Origin: Hydrangea macrophylla
Taxonomy: Eukaryota > Streptophyta > Magnoliopsida > Cornales > Hydrangeaceae
Assembly: GCA_033977485.1 (NCBI GenBank)
Contig: CM066988.1
Location: 55,117,649 to 55,181,648, forward strand
Direction of reading: 5' to 3'
DNA length: 64,000 nt
The notes under the pieces are model-generated. The model made no database searches, was not told the DNA's origin, and saw nothing but the letters and a program-made list of their open reading frames with translations. Position 1 is the first letter of the stretch, and every line of letters begins with the position of its first letter. Made by a program: the position numbers and the translations under genes. This document shows positions 45,715-58,978 of this stretch, in pieces.

Positions 45715-47845
45715 TTTTAGTTGGGGAGGTGGTGTTTATGTATTTTTGGTTAGTTATTGTACTGATTTTGGTTATGGTTTTGGTTGTTTGGACATGTTGG
45801 TTGTTTTGGTTGGACTATTTGGTTGGTTGGTCCTGTATGGATATTATTTATCCCTGCTTGTATTTTATTCTGTTCATATTACAGTGGTTTAGATTGTTTG
45901 GATCATTTTTTTTTATTGTGTTACTCTTATCTATTGATCCTGTTTGTTTTGGAAATTGTGTTCTACTTTTCTATGCTAGGTTGCTGTGCTTGCTATCATC
46001 AATTTGCTCCATACAGGTGATACCCATCTATTTTATTTATTGAAAATCAACTTCTGGGGACTTTGTTGTTTTCAGTTGGGGGTAGGAGATAATAGATAGG
46101 TATACACCCGTAATGATCAGGTTTTGCACTTGGATATGTTTTAAATTTAATGAGAACACAGTCTGTTAAAATTTTGAAAATTTTGAAAATTTTTATTATT
46201 GAATCATATTGATAGAATAACTCTGAATAATCTCTCCTGCTTGTTAATTAGACAATGACACATTTGTAGTATTCTCATCTTTTTATGGATTAAATTCACG
46301 CGTTTTCTGTATCACTGAAATGAATTGCATTTGTGAAGCTATTATGTACCCAATACTTTTACGCACTAATTGGCAGCTATGTAGAAAACCTGAAAGTGGA
46401 GTTAATTTGAATATTGTGCGAAAAGAACAATTAGTGGAAGCTAATAACCCTTTGTGAGCTATTGAGCCAATCGTCATTTCTGAGGGGATTCTCATACATT
46501 GTCGAATGGTCTTTCTTGCATATACTTGGTGAATTCGTTGTTAAGTCTCAGTTTTCTTTAAAAGTTTTGACTGCTTGTTAGAGGAGAACGTTCAGGATTT
46601 ACCAATTACACTCAATGAACATTTAAGTGCTAAAAATTGAAAGTTGAGAAAATGATTCAAGCCATCGTTTACCCATTCTCTTACCTGATATAGCTTTCAC
46701 TTACATTCATTGAATTGTTTCATCCCTGATCCCACCTCAATTAAATATTTCCAATGTAATCACAAGAATCCAAATCCCTGATCTATACCTTGACCTCATT
46801 GAGCCATTTGATATATTTGTTGAGAATGAGTCATCAAAGTATGTGAAATGGAAGGAAGTAGTTGTGGGACGTTTTATTATCAGGTTAAAAAAAAATGAAT
46901 GATGAATGAAGGAGAAGAGAAAAAAAGAGCATATGAAATGAATGGGAGATTGGGTGGAGAAAAGAATAAAGAATAAAGAATAAAGAAAAAAAAAGAGAAG
47001 TTGAAATTCCATCACATACTAAAAAGCACACCCTTCTCTACAACACTCCCCCCCTACTAAATAAAAGCCGCAATTCAAAGTCTTGAAGATTCTCAACAAT
47101 TGATTTGAACATGGAAGTGTGAGTTGAGTTATCCACGGTATTTCGCTCCTCTAGTAAGTAGCGTTCCATTCATGAGACTATACACTCTTAAATGTCCGTT
47201 TTTCATAGAGTCAAGTATGAAAGCATTAGCACTTATAATATCATCCTTATCAAAGCTTTCATACGATGTGCGATCATTGTAAAGCAAGTTTCTGAGAGAC
47301 GTTCTTTTTTAGTGTGACCAATGTGAGAATTGAGCTAAAACTGCAAGTTTTGCAAGGTACAATAGTCTAGATAACTCTTAATAGGGTTGGACGCATAGTT
47401 ATTAAATTCACACACACACGGGTGCATGATGGTAATACATTTGTTATATTTTACTTGGTGATATAGGGGAGCATGTGGATCTCTTTCATGGGTTGATAGA
47501 GGATAGTATATTATTGTAGAGCTGAACTAACAATTTAATGGAAGGGGGAATTCTACAAGTTATTCTAAATCTTTTTGAGCTTAAAATTGGAGAATTTTGT
47601 GGGTATATTCACTGCAAACCCTCACGAGACAACACTCGTCCACTAGGGGGAACCTAGGGGTTTAACGGCTTGTTGCATTCGCTAAATGCAACCGCGATTC
47701 CTGCGAAAGTGAGTTAGGATCTTTCTTTCTATCTTAGTTAGGATTGTTTTTAGTTTTCATTTGTTTTCTTAGTCGTGGTAGTATGAGTTTAGGAGTTTTT
47801 ATTTTATTTTATTTTCGCTTTATCGCTAGGGACTAGCAATAAGCT
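45715..47845 (+). other. Athila 3' region without genes
   Basis: About 2.1 kb of AT-rich sequence between the third ORF and the purine tract. It includes AGTTGGGG motifs at 45,719 and 46,074. Hydrophobic open frames near 45,689-46,043 come from T-rich sequence and are not genes. Confidence 0.6.
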
Positions 47846-47855
47846 AGTTGGGGGT

Positions 47856-48334
47856 TGTGCAAAGCGGGGGTATTTGTAAAATACAACCGTGCTAAAAGGA
47901 AGAATTGTATTAGTTTTTATCACAACTTCCCGTTTTATCTGCAATTTGCATTGCAAGGCTAATTTTCATACAATATGATTAATCTATGATAAAGTGTATT
48001 GTTTTAGCTGTTGTTTGTGCAGATCACTGCTGTGTGGACTAAACAGATGGACATCAGGATACATGGAATGCTGGAATGAAAACAAGAGAAGTCAAAGCTG
48101 AAATTTGGAGTTCGATCGATCTAATCCAGTTCGATCGATCGAGTGTTCGATCGCTTAAAGAGTGTTGAAGCGCTTGAGGCTTAAGGGTTCGATCGATCGA
48201 GAGCAGTTCGACCGATCGAACGTGGTATTTCCAGTAACATTCGTGCACGCAGCAGATGCGGGTTTTTAACCCTAGTTTTAGGTTTTTCTTATATATATGT
48301 GTATTGTATACGTCCAGAGGGACGCCCACGTCTT

Positions 48335-48369
<35 letters not shown>

Positions 48370-49521
48370 CAGTTTTTAGAGATAGAGATAGAGAGTTTGC
48401 TTGTGTTTTTGTAGGTTTTCATTGAGCTTTTACATTGTGAACCGGATTTCTCTAAGTTAATACAAGTTTTTTTCTGCGTTCCAGGTTATTTATATACTGT
48501 CCATTTACATTCTGCACTTTGTAGTTGTAGCTTACTCGTTCATCTTGTAGTATTACATGCTAAACATTTTCAAAACCATAGTTTTTATAGTTGTCATGAA
48601 AAACTCGCAACCAAACAAGGCTTTAATGTTTTCTTACGTTAAATATCAATCTGTGACACTCCAGACGATGTCTGAGTAGTCCCAGGTTGGGAGAACGCGA
48701 TGAAACATTGATCTCCAGCTTCTGCCATGCAGCAGAATAATCGCTGTGTTCGATCGATCGGAGTTAGTTCGATCGATCGAACCAGAGACAGTCAAGCGAT
48801 CGAAGCCATTTCGATCGATTGAGGGATGAAGGTCTTCGATCGATCGAAAGCGCGTCGATCGATCGAACTCCCTGATTCTTGAGGATGTTCCCTGCAGTAT
48901 TCCAGGACCTTTTGTTTTAAGATTTGTTATCATTCTGTCCCAAAAAATGCTCAGTTTGTCAAAACAGTTTTTAAAACTAAGGCCCTAAGCCATTTTCTTT
49001 CAATACATTTTGCAAACCACCTTCAATGCTAACACCATTGAGAGTGCGAGTCTTAACTATTGGATTAAACCGCTTTCACGTATTTTAACTTAACTGTGAT
49101 GATATGGTCCCGGTCATGAAAGGGCCATGGATTCTCCATCTTTAGAGGAATACGGAAAACTGTGGATAATGTACTCCTTTGTGCTTCAAGGCAACTGCAT
49201 GGTAGATAGCTAGATTACTGTGGATTCGTGTAATCCCAACACTTTCTTCTTAAAGTTAAACATCCTAATTTAGAGTACTGTTTTAATTAGCTAGTTAGAT
49301 CGTTAATTTAATCTTAATTATCTTCATTAGTAATCTTAGTTTGTGGAACTTTGTGTTCTGCACCATCGTTTAATCTTATTCAGTTTATTTTGCTTTCTTT
49401 TTGAGGATAGTCTAATTCAATAGGTCAACACCTTCCCTGTGGGATCGACCTGGTCTTACCAGTTACTACTTGCACGTCCACCTACACTTGGGTGTTGCAC
49501 AAGAGCGCACAAGATTTTTCA
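47856..49521 (+). repeat. 3' LTR of the Athila element
   Basis: 1,666 bp, preceded by AGTTGGGGG, matching the 5' LTR. TATA box at 48,290-48,299; 34-T run at 48,336-48,369; palindrome clusters at 48,111-48,222 and 48,750-48,870. The first cluster has more intact palindromes here than in the 5' LTR (four substitutions near 48,207 against 35,252). Confidence 0.9.
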
Positions 49522-50211
49522 CGTCGAAAATTTAAAAGGTTTCAAACAGATTCATGCAATTTTTATTATCACATGCGTGTGTAAACTTACCATTTCAGTG
49601 TATGACCAATCCCAATAAGTCTACAAATAAATACTAAAATTGATCAAAGAAAAAGGATGAAAAATTAAATAAATGGATCACATAAGAAGTAAAAATAAGT
49701 GGTAGACCAGAAACAAAATCAATAGAGAGAAAATAATTATATAATACCTTTTATGTCCTGCTAGGCACCCTATTCTTAGAGGATACTACCATTCAAGCAA
49801 GAAGTAGTTAAAATCTAAAAACCATTCAAACATCAATTCGACCACTTTCAGCAATAAAAAAAATTAAAAGGTATGAAAAAATTAACATAGACCCAACTCA
49901 AATTTAGGTTGAATTCGAAATCAAACATGAAAAATCGAAAATCGAGAGAATTAATACCTCCATTTGTAAAAGAGAGGGGGTTCGCAGAGAGAAGTTGTAT
50001 ATGCATGCGTGTGTACAGACCTGTGCCAACATAGGAATCTTTTTTTTTCCTCAAAAGAGGAGAGTGATTTCATTTGAGAGAGAGAGACGTGAGGAATAGA
50101 AGGGAGGGATTGCAGCAGGGATGGAGGGATTTGAGGAGAGATCGAGAGAGACATGGGAAAGAGATGATTTGTTTTTGTGCCTACTTAGGGATTGTATACA
50201 GTGGGTTAATT
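49522..50211. other. Non-coding stretch between the Athila and Tekay elements
   Basis: AT-rich, then purine-rich (50,075-50,165). No gene is supported. It should be contiguous with 34,901 before the Athila insertion. Confidence 0.45.
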
Positions 50212-50216
50212 GTGTA

Positions 50217-52226
50217 TGTCACGCCCCGGAACCACCCAGATGATCCTAGGACACGTGGCACGCCACCAAGGCTTTACACAAGTGATTAAAGTTCCAAAAA
50301 TAAATTTAAAATAAACTTAAACCAAAGAAGCTCAACAATAATAAATAAAATAGAAAAAAAATAAAATCCTGTCTTTGCAATCAACCAAAAATAACTCTGT
50401 TTTAACAAATAGTAAATTCTCAAAGAACACTACCAAATCATAGTTATGAGCTCCCAAAGTCCAAGCAAGAGTTTTTAAATACTTTAAGAGAAATACTACA
50501 TATAACAATTTACAACCAACCGAATAAATAAATCTTCAAGTTCAAACGTCTCAATCTAATAACATTAGTCATAGTAACACTATGATCAAATAATCCCAAC
50601 TAACACAGTCCAACCTTATATTACAGGAGTTAAGTTACACTCCAACTAAAGTATACAGTTTAACTAGAAATATTACATAAGCTTAAACCAACCAAAGTAT
50701 GACTCGTACAATCCAGATTAAAACTAATTACAACTGTATTGCAAGTTTAGGACTAAAAAGCAGGTAATTATTAACAAGGTTACAACAACTCCCAAAACCC
50801 ATAAGCCAGCCAAGCCACTTCCCAGCTCACTTTCCCGATTCCTTGTCACGATCACCTAGGATGGTTATTCAATAACCATTACAATATATAAGCTATGTGC
50901 TTAGTGAGAAATGCCAATTATGAATATGGATAATAAACATGTTCAATTCAACATATTACACAAAACTATAGTCTCTGGCAATAACTAGTTCACTCCCACC
51001 ACTACCGGCTAGCCCGCGGCTCCACTCCCTAAGCCCACGTGACTAGTCATGACCCACGCCCTCACACGTGCGGTCCCATAGGCCTCTGGCGGCCGTGGTC
51101 GTCACCACAAAGATTACCTCATGGTGGTATAGAATTAGCAATTTCCATTGACCCAAATAGGCAACTCAACATGCTCATTTAATCATTACACCGTGCAATC
51201 ACAATCAAATTGGGCCTAATTTAACCACATGGATTTTGCCCAATAATAACTAAGTAAACTAGGTTAAGTTAATTAGGAATGCTTTGGCATTACAATTGAA
51301 CTCAACATAAAAATCATCCAAATGTCAAAATTAACATCACTCACCTCTTGGGTTTCGCTCCTAATCACAAGGTTAGAATCCTATTATGATTCAGGTACAA
51401 ACCCTATATAAAAATTACAAGTTATGAGCTAAAACCCTAAAATGGGTCGCGGAAAAACTATCACAGAACTCAATAAAATTAGTACCAATAGATTAGACTC
51501 ACCCCCAGGAGTCCGAATATGTAACTTATTTTAAAAACCGGTGTCGTTCGGCTCGTCAACCGTCGTCGAGAACGTCACCGTCAACGTCGCTGCAATTCTC
51601 GTCTTCTGTCTCTGTAATGTATTCTAATCCTAAAATAAAGTAACTAAGGATGAGAAGTCATCCTTTGATGTGGCTTGTTTATATAACTTTCTCATTTTCA
51701 TTATGAAACCCCCACTAGTTTGCTAGTTTTGTAATTATGCCCCTACTAATTATTAAACTGTATTAAAACTATCTTAAACCTAAATAAGTATTTGTCTATG
51801 TCTCGCATGGGTCCCATAAGTGGTCCCATATAATTAAATGAAGTTGCTAATTAGCCTACTAATTATAAAACGTGTTCAATTCGTGCTCACAAAGGTACCC
51901 CTAATTGACCCCACCCCAAAAGTGGTCAATATCTAACAACATGATATTATCAATAATAAAATAATAAATCATTTAAGCCTTAATAAACATTTAGGCACAT
52001 AGGGTATTCCACATATTGCTGTCCCATCTCAACTGGGATCCATCAACACATATCCTAACTTGGGATTGCCATAGTGGCCAAAACTGGGTTCCCAATTGGA
52101 CACCCATAATCAACTTAATGGGTCAATCCCACTCAATAAGTGCCACATAACACATTAATTATCATTAACTCATAATTATGCATGCTAAAGCAATATTAAA
52201 TATAAACCGCAGGAGCGGGTGTCACA
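50217..52226 (-). repeat. 3' LTR of the Tekay element
   Basis: 2,010 bp with TGTCAC and GTGACA-type termini. A minus-strand TATA box lies at about 51,688-51,680 (TATATAAAC). CACGTGGC, a G-box/ABRE-type core, lies near 50,253 and is repeated in the other LTR near 57,002. No gene inside. Confidence 0.93.
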
Positions 52227-52245
52227 TCTCTCCCCTCCTTAAAAA
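52227..52245 (-). other. Polypurine tract of the Tekay element
   Basis: On the minus strand TTAAGGAGGGGAGAGA directly precedes the 3' LTR start TGTGACACC. Confidence 0.85.
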
Positions 52246-52272
52246 GGAGTTTGACCCCAAACTCGTAGTACC

Positions 52273-55200
52273 TCAAGTTTCGAATAAGAATAGATACTTC
52301 TCTTTCATTTCATCTTCTCTTTCCCACGTGGCCTCTTCATCAGAGTGATTTCGCCACAGCACCATGACTAAAGGAATGGTCTTTGTTCGCAAAACTTGTT
52401 CTTTCCTGTCAAGAATCTTGACTGGATGCTCGATATATGTCAAGTCTTCCCTGACTTCCAACGGCTCTGGAATAATCACTTTTTCCGGATCTGATACACT
52501 TTTTCTTAACATCGATATATGAAATACATCGTGTACATTAGCTAATTCCGGTGGCAACTCCAACCGATAGGCTACGGGTCCAACTCTACCAATGATCTCA
52601 AATGACCCAACATACCTTGGATTCAACTTCCCACGTTTCCCAAACCTTGTAATACCCTTTGAAGGTGATACTTTCAAGAATACAAAATCCCCAACTTCAA
52701 ACTCTAGCGGTCTTCTTTTCAAGTCCGCATAGCTTTTATATCTACTTTGGGCTGTTTGAAGCCGTTGTTGTATTGTCTTTATCTTTTCCGTGGTCTGCTG
52801 AACAATTTCAAGCCCTATCAATCTTCTCTCACCAACCTCAATCCAACAAAGTGGAGAGCGACACTTACGCCCATATAAAGCCTCAAAAGGTGCCATCCCA
52901 ATACTGGATTGATAACTATTATTATAAGCAAATTCAGCTAATGGCAAATGCTCTTCCCAATCACTTTTAAAATCCAAAACGCAAAGTCGAAGCATATCTT
53001 CAAGTATCTAAATTACACGTTCTGATTGTCCATCGGCTTGAGGATGAAAAGATGTACTAAAACTCAATCTTGTACCCATCGCTCTCTGCATTCCTTGCCA
53101 AAATTTTGATGTAAATGCACTATCTCGATCAGAGACTATAGATACTGGAACTCCATGAAGTCTCACAATTTCTTGGACATACAATTCAGCTAACTTCTTT
53201 GGATCATTGGTCTTAATAGGTAGAAAATGTGCAGACTTAGTCAATCGATCAACGATTACCCATACACTGTCATGTGACTTTCTAGATCTCGGTAAACCTC
53301 CCACGAAGTCCATTGTGATATTTTCCCATTTCCACTCTGGTATAGGTAATGGTTCCAATTTTCCCGCTGGTTTCTGGTGTTCTACCTTTACCCTCTGACA
53401 AGCCGCACACTTTGCCACATGTTCTGCCACTTCACGTTTCATCCCTGACCACCAATAGATCTCTCGCAAATCACGATACATCTTAGTACTACCCGGATGG
53501 ATTGAGTGCCTCGTATTGTGCGCCTCTTCCAAAATTACTTCCTTGATACCATCTATGTTGGGTACACAAACCCGATTCTTGAATTTCAATATACCATTCT
53601 CAAAAGTAAATTCTGGCTGTTTACCTTCAAGTATTTCATCATGAATCTTTTTCAATGTTGGATCTTGAAGCTGTTTAGCTCGAATTTCATCAATAAGGGA
53701 CGGCTGTGCAATAATGGCTGACATTAGACCACCTCTAGTTTTTGGAATCACCTCCAACTTTAGCTGCTCCATTTCTCGAATTAACTTTTCTTGTGAAGTC
53801 AAAGTATAAGCCAAATTGGTTGTAGACTTTCGACTCAGTGCATCGGCCACCACATTAGCTTTCCCTGGATGATATTGGATTGTCAAGTCATAATCCTTCA
53901 TTAGCTCTAACCATCTCCTCTGCCTCATATTCAAATCCCGCTGTGTAAACAAATACTTTAGACTTTTATGATCTGTGTAAATTTCACACTTTTCTCCGTA
54001 GAGATAATGCCTCCAAATCTTCAAAGCAAAGATAATCGCCGCTAGCTCAAGATCATGAGTCGGATAGTTCACTTCGTGTGGCCTTAACTGTCGCGAGGCA
54101 TATGCAATTACCTTGTTGCTTTGCATCAAAACACAACCCAAACCTCGATAGGAAGCATCGCTGTATATCATAAACCCCTCAGTCCCCGAAGGAATAGTCA
54201 ATATGGGTGCCGTCATCAAACGAGTCTTCAATTCAACAAAGCTTTCCTCACACTCTGGACTCCAAACAAAAGGAACATCTTGTCGCATAAGTTGTGTCAT
54301 TGGCATTGCAATTCTTGAAAAATTTCCCACGAACCTTCGGTAATATCCAGCTAGTCCTAAGAAGCTTCGTACCTCTGGCACACTTGTTGGCGATTTCCAA
54401 TTGGCTACAGCTTCAATCTTTTGTGGATCCACGGACACACCCTCTTTTGATATCACGTGCCCCAAAAATGCTATCTCAGTTAACCAAAATTCACACTTCT
54501 TTAACTTCCCAAACAACTTCTTTTCACGGAGTCGTTGTAAGACTAATCATAGATGCCTCTCATGATCTTCTACGCTCTTGGAATATATTAAGATGTCATC
54601 TATGAATACAATTACAAACTCATCCAGATAGTCTTTAAACACTCGATTCATCAAATCCATAAATGCTGCCGGTGCGTTCGTAACTCCAAAAGGCATAACA
54701 AGAAATTCATAATGACCATAACGGGTCCTGAATGCTGTTTTCTCCACATCTTCTTCTTTGACTTTTAACTGATGATAACCCGATCGCAGATCAATCTTGG
54801 AAAAGACTTGGGCTCCTTGAAGTTGATCAAACAAGTCATCAATTCTAGGCAACGAATATTTGTTCTTGATAGTTAACTTGTTGAGTTCTCGATAATCGAT
54901 ACACATCCTCATAGTTCCGTCTTTCTTCTTGACAAACAAAACTGGTGCACCCCATGGCGATACACTAGGTCGAATGAATCCCTCGTCTAGAAGATCTTGC
55001 AGCTGAATCTTTAATTCTTTCAACTCCACCGGTGCCATTCTGTACGGTGTTTTCGATACTGGCTGAGACCCCGAGGCTACTTCGATAGTAAATTCAATTT
55101 CCCGCTCAACTAATACATCAGGTAGATCTTCAGGGAAGACATCTGGGAACTCTCGTACAACTGAAATATCTTCTACTTCAGTTCCTGTGACCCGCGTGTC

Positions 55201-56781
55201 AATTATTGAACATAAGAACCCCCGACAACCTTGTTTCAACAACTTGCCTGCCCGTATTGCTGAAACCAAATATGGTGACGCTACAACACCAGTTCCTTGA
55301 AAACTAAACTCCCCTTGTCCCATTGGTCGAAAAGTAACTCTTTTCTGTTCACAATCGATAGTAGCTTGGTTTGCGGACAACCAGTCCATACCCAAAATTA
55401 CGTCAAAATAATTAACGGCCAACGGAATTATATTCACTGTCAAAACCCTATCATTTACCCTGATTTCACATGCTTTAAATATTGATGAGGTCACCATAGA
55501 TTTACTTAAGGGTAAAGATATCGACAAATCATATCCTAAAGGTTCTGACATGCTGTCTAAGTGTCTAACAAATTCATGTGCAACAAAAGAATGTGTTGAC
55601 CCTGAATCTATTAAAACATGCGCCGGGTGTGAACAAATGAGTAATGTACCTGACACGACAGAATCGGCTGCTGCAGCATCCCCCGGCGTTAGTCAATAAT
55701 ACCTTCCTTGTCTTTGTTCTGGCCCTTTCCCTTTGTCCACACTTGTCCCTGGTTTTACCCCAGTTGATGCCACAGAACCTGTCCCTCGCTGTTGTCTTGT
55801 TGGGCATTCTTTGGCTTGATGTCCTGGCTAGCCACATTCAAAGCATTTTCCCCTCATGTCTGGATTTATGCTCCCTATACTCTGGGTTCGAGCTTGTGGG
55901 CAATTTCTCGCTATATGGCCCTTCTGCTTGCAGATATTGCATATTAACGTCAAGTGGCATACACCCCAATGTTGACGATTGCACGTTGGACATAATGGGT
56001 GACTCTCCCCAGATAAGGAACTTCCCCTTTGAACTCCTGAGCTAGAACCAGAACCTCGCGAGAACGGCTTCTTAAAGAAACCTTGTCCTTTACTTTTTCC
56101 CCCGGCTGGCCGCTTATTCTGTTGGCTCTGTTTATACTTGTCAATATCCCTTTCTGCGATCAAAGCAACATCTTGTACATCGGCCACCTTTCTGACTTGA
56201 TGTGTATCCACTCGGCTTCTAATATTATCTCGTAGGCCTTCTTCAAATTTCCGTGCCCTATCCACTTCCCTTGGTACTGTTCGATATGCAAACCGAAGTA
56301 AACTGTTGTACTTAGCTGCGTACTCATTTACTGTCATAACCCCTTGTTGTAGATTTGCAAACTCACGGCCCAACTGTGTCTTAACGGATGCTGGAAAGTA
56401 TCGCTTGTAGAAGACCTTTACAAATCTGTCCCACGTCTCTGGTGCCCCTTGTTCAATCACATTTGTCCACCAGTTTTGAGCTTCGCCCTTCAAAGTGTCG
56501 GTAGCACACATTATCTTTTCCTCATCTGTACACTCCACCGCCCGAAAGATACGTTCCATATCCATTACCCAATGATCAGCTTGTGATGGATCTGGGCCTC
56601 CAACAAATTGACTCGGTTTTCTTTTATAAAATTGCTCAATGACTCCCCGTTCGGCCCGTGGTTGTGGGTGTGCAGGTCTATCACCACCCATTCGATCACT
56701 TACTGCCCTTACGAAATTGCTTACCACTTCCTCTAGATGGTCCATCCTCGAATGAGGTGAACGTTCCCGATTATGATCCAT
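52273..56781 (-). pseudogene. Tekay gag-pol polyprotein with four in-frame stops
   Basis: A single minus-strand frame runs from ATG at 56,781 to a stop at 52,273-52,275, broken by TAG 55,828-55,830, TGA 55,693-55,695, TGA 54,547-54,549 and TAG 53,008-53,010. No frameshift is seen. Domains: gag core (QNWWTNVIEQGAPETWDRFV), two zinc knuckles (CNICKQKGHIARNC, and CFECG with the first stop inside it), protease ([11 protein letters not shown]), RT ([20 protein letters not shown] and VFIDDILIY), RNase H ([26 protein letters not shown]), integrase ([37 protein letters not shown]) and a C-terminal chromodomain (VLWRNHSDEEATWE). Chromodomains steer integration to marked chromatin. All domains are present in order, but no full protein can be made. 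Confidence 0.95.
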
Positions 56782-56948
56782 TCTTTACCTGTCAATCATT
56801 TGACATAAATATATTGCATGCTATGCCAATATGTTATATAACAACATAGCAACAATTATTCATATGCATTCATGAAATGCATTTACATGCTCGTCATCTA
56901 CGCGTACTCTCAATCGTCGTCTCTCGTACCCAAGGCTCTAAGCCTAAT

Positions 56949-56960
56949 GCTCTGATACCA
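56949..56960 (-). other. Primer-binding site matching tRNA-Met
   Basis: The minus strand reads TGGTATCAGAGC, the initiator tRNA-Met complement used by most chromoviruses, 5 bp from the 5' LTR edge. Confidence 0.9.
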
Positions 56961-56965
56961 CTAAA

Positions 56966-58973
56966 TGTCACGCCTTGGAACCACCCAAATGATCCTAGGA
57001 CACGTGGCACGCCACCAAGGCTATACACAAGTGATTAAAGTTCCAAAAATAAATTTAAAATAAACTTAAACCAAAGAAGCTCAACAATAATAAACAAAAT
57101 AGAAAAAAAACAAAATCATGTCTTTGCAATCAACCAAAAATAACTCTGTTTTCACAAATAGTAAATTCTCAAAGAACACTACCAAATCATAGTCATGAGC
57201 TCCCAAAGTCCAAGCAAGAGTTTTTAAATACTTTAAGAGAAATACTACATATAACAATTTACAACCAACCCAATAAATAAATCTCCAAGTTCAAACGTCT
57301 CAATCTAATAACATTAATCATAGTAACACTATGATCAAATAATCCCAACTAACACAGTCCAACCTTATATTACAGGAGTTAAGTTACACTCCAACTAAAG
57401 TATACAGTTTAACTAGAAATATTACATAAGCTTAAACCAACCAAAGTATGACTCGTACAATCCAGATTAAAACTAATTACAACTGTATTGCAAGTTTAGG
57501 ACTAAAAAGCAGGTAATTATTAACAAGGTTACAACAACTCCCAAAACCCATAAGCCAGCCAAGCCACTTCCCAGCTCACTTTCCCGATTCCTCGCCACGA
57601 TCACCTAGGATGGTTATTCAATAACCATTACAATATATAAGCTATGTGCTTAGTGAGAAATGCCAATTATGAATATGGATAATAAACATGTTCAATTCAA
57701 CATATTACACAAAACTATAGTCTCTGGCAATAACTAGTTCACTCCCACCACTACCGGCTAGCCCGCGGCTCCACTCCCTAAGCCCACGTGACTAGTCATG
57801 ACGCACGCCCTCACACGTGCGGTCCCATAGGCCTCTGGCGGCCGTGGTCGTCACCACAAAGATTACCTCATGGTGGTATAGAATTAGCAACTTCCATTGA
57901 CCCAAATAGGCAACTCAACATGCTCATTTAATCATTACACCGTGCAATCACAATCAAATTGGGCCTAATTTAACCACATGGATTTTGCCCAATAATAACT
58001 AAGTAAACTAGGTTAAGTTAATTAGGCATGCTTTGGCATTACAATTGAACTCAACATAAAAATCATCCAAATATCAAAATTAACATCACTCACCTCTTGG
58101 GTTTCGCTCCTAATCACAAGGTTAGAATCCTATTATGATCCAGGTACAAACCCTATATAAAAATTACAAGTTATGAGCTAAAACCCTAAAATGGGTCGCG
58201 GAAAAACTATCACAGAACTCAATAAAATTAGTACCAATAGATTAGACTCACTCCCAAGAGTCCGGATATGTAACTTATTTTAAAAACCGATGTCGTTCGG
58301 CTCGTCAACCGTCGTCGAGAACGTCACCGTCAACGTCGCTGCAATTCTCGTCTTCTGTCTCTGTAATGTATTCTAATCCTAAAATAAAGTAACTAAGGAT
58401 GAGAAGTCATCCTTTGATGTGGCTTGTTTATATAACTTTCTCATTTTTATTATGAAACCCCCACTAGTTTGCTAGTTTTGTAATTATGCCCCTACTAATT
58501 ATTAAACTGTATTAAAACTATCTTAAACCTAAATAAGTATTTGTCTATGTCTCGCATGGGTCCCATAAGTGGTCCCATATAATTAAATGAAGTTGCTAAT
58601 TAGCCTACTAATTATAAAACGTGTTCAATTCGTGCTCACAAAGGTACCCCTAATTGACCCCACCCCAAAAGTGGTCAATATCTAACAACATGATATTATC
58701 AATAATAAAATAATAAATCATTTAAGCCTTAATAAACATTTAGGCACATAGGGTATTCCACATATTGCTGTCCCATCTCAACTGGGACCCATCAACACAT
58801 ATCCCAACTTGGGATTGCCATAGTGGCCAAAACTGGGTTCCCAATTGGACCCATAATCAACTTAGTGGGTCAATCCCACTCAATAAGTGCCACATAATAC
58901 ATTAATTATCATTAACTCATAATTATGCACGCTAAAGCAATATTAAATATAAATCGCAGGAACGGGTGTCACA
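56966..58973 (-). repeat. 5' LTR of the Tekay element
   Basis: 2,008 bp, matching 50,217-52,226. Most differences between the copies are transitions. In element sense transcription would run leftward, away from the KASI gene. Confidence 0.93.
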
Positions 58974-58978
58974 GTGTA

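Larger units (their letters stand above)
34902..49521 (+). mobile_element. Athila LTR retrotransposon, nearly intact
   Basis: A 14.6-kb element with 5' LTR 34,902-36,569, tRNA-Asp PBS, leader with a splice donor, gag-pol, two extra ORFs, a long 3' region, a purine tract (about 47,846-47,854) and 3' LTR 47,856-49,521. The two LTRs differ at about 24 positions in 1.67 kb by hand count, so insertion is recent on an evolutionary scale. RT motifs ([17 protein letters not shown]) and the PBS place it in the Athila lineage of Ty3/gypsy. No perfect target duplication is seen. Confidence 0.92.
50217..58973 (-). mobile_element. Tekay chromovirus (Ty3/gypsy), complete but coding-dead
   Basis: An 8,757-bp element flanked by a perfect duplication GTGTA (50,212-50,216 and 58,974-58,978). 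On the minus strand: 5' LTR 58,973-56,966, tRNA-Met PBS, gag-pol 56,781-52,273, purine tract, 3' LTR 52,226-50,217. LTRs differ at roughly 30 positions in 2.0 kb by hand count. The chromodomain at the pol C-terminus and the TGTGACACCC-type LTR start fit the Tekay lineage. Confidence 0.95.

Noticed and set aside
45689..46043. Hydrophobic plus-strand open frames after the third Athila ORF
   Set aside because: They overlap each other in all frames and result from TTG/TTT-rich sequence.
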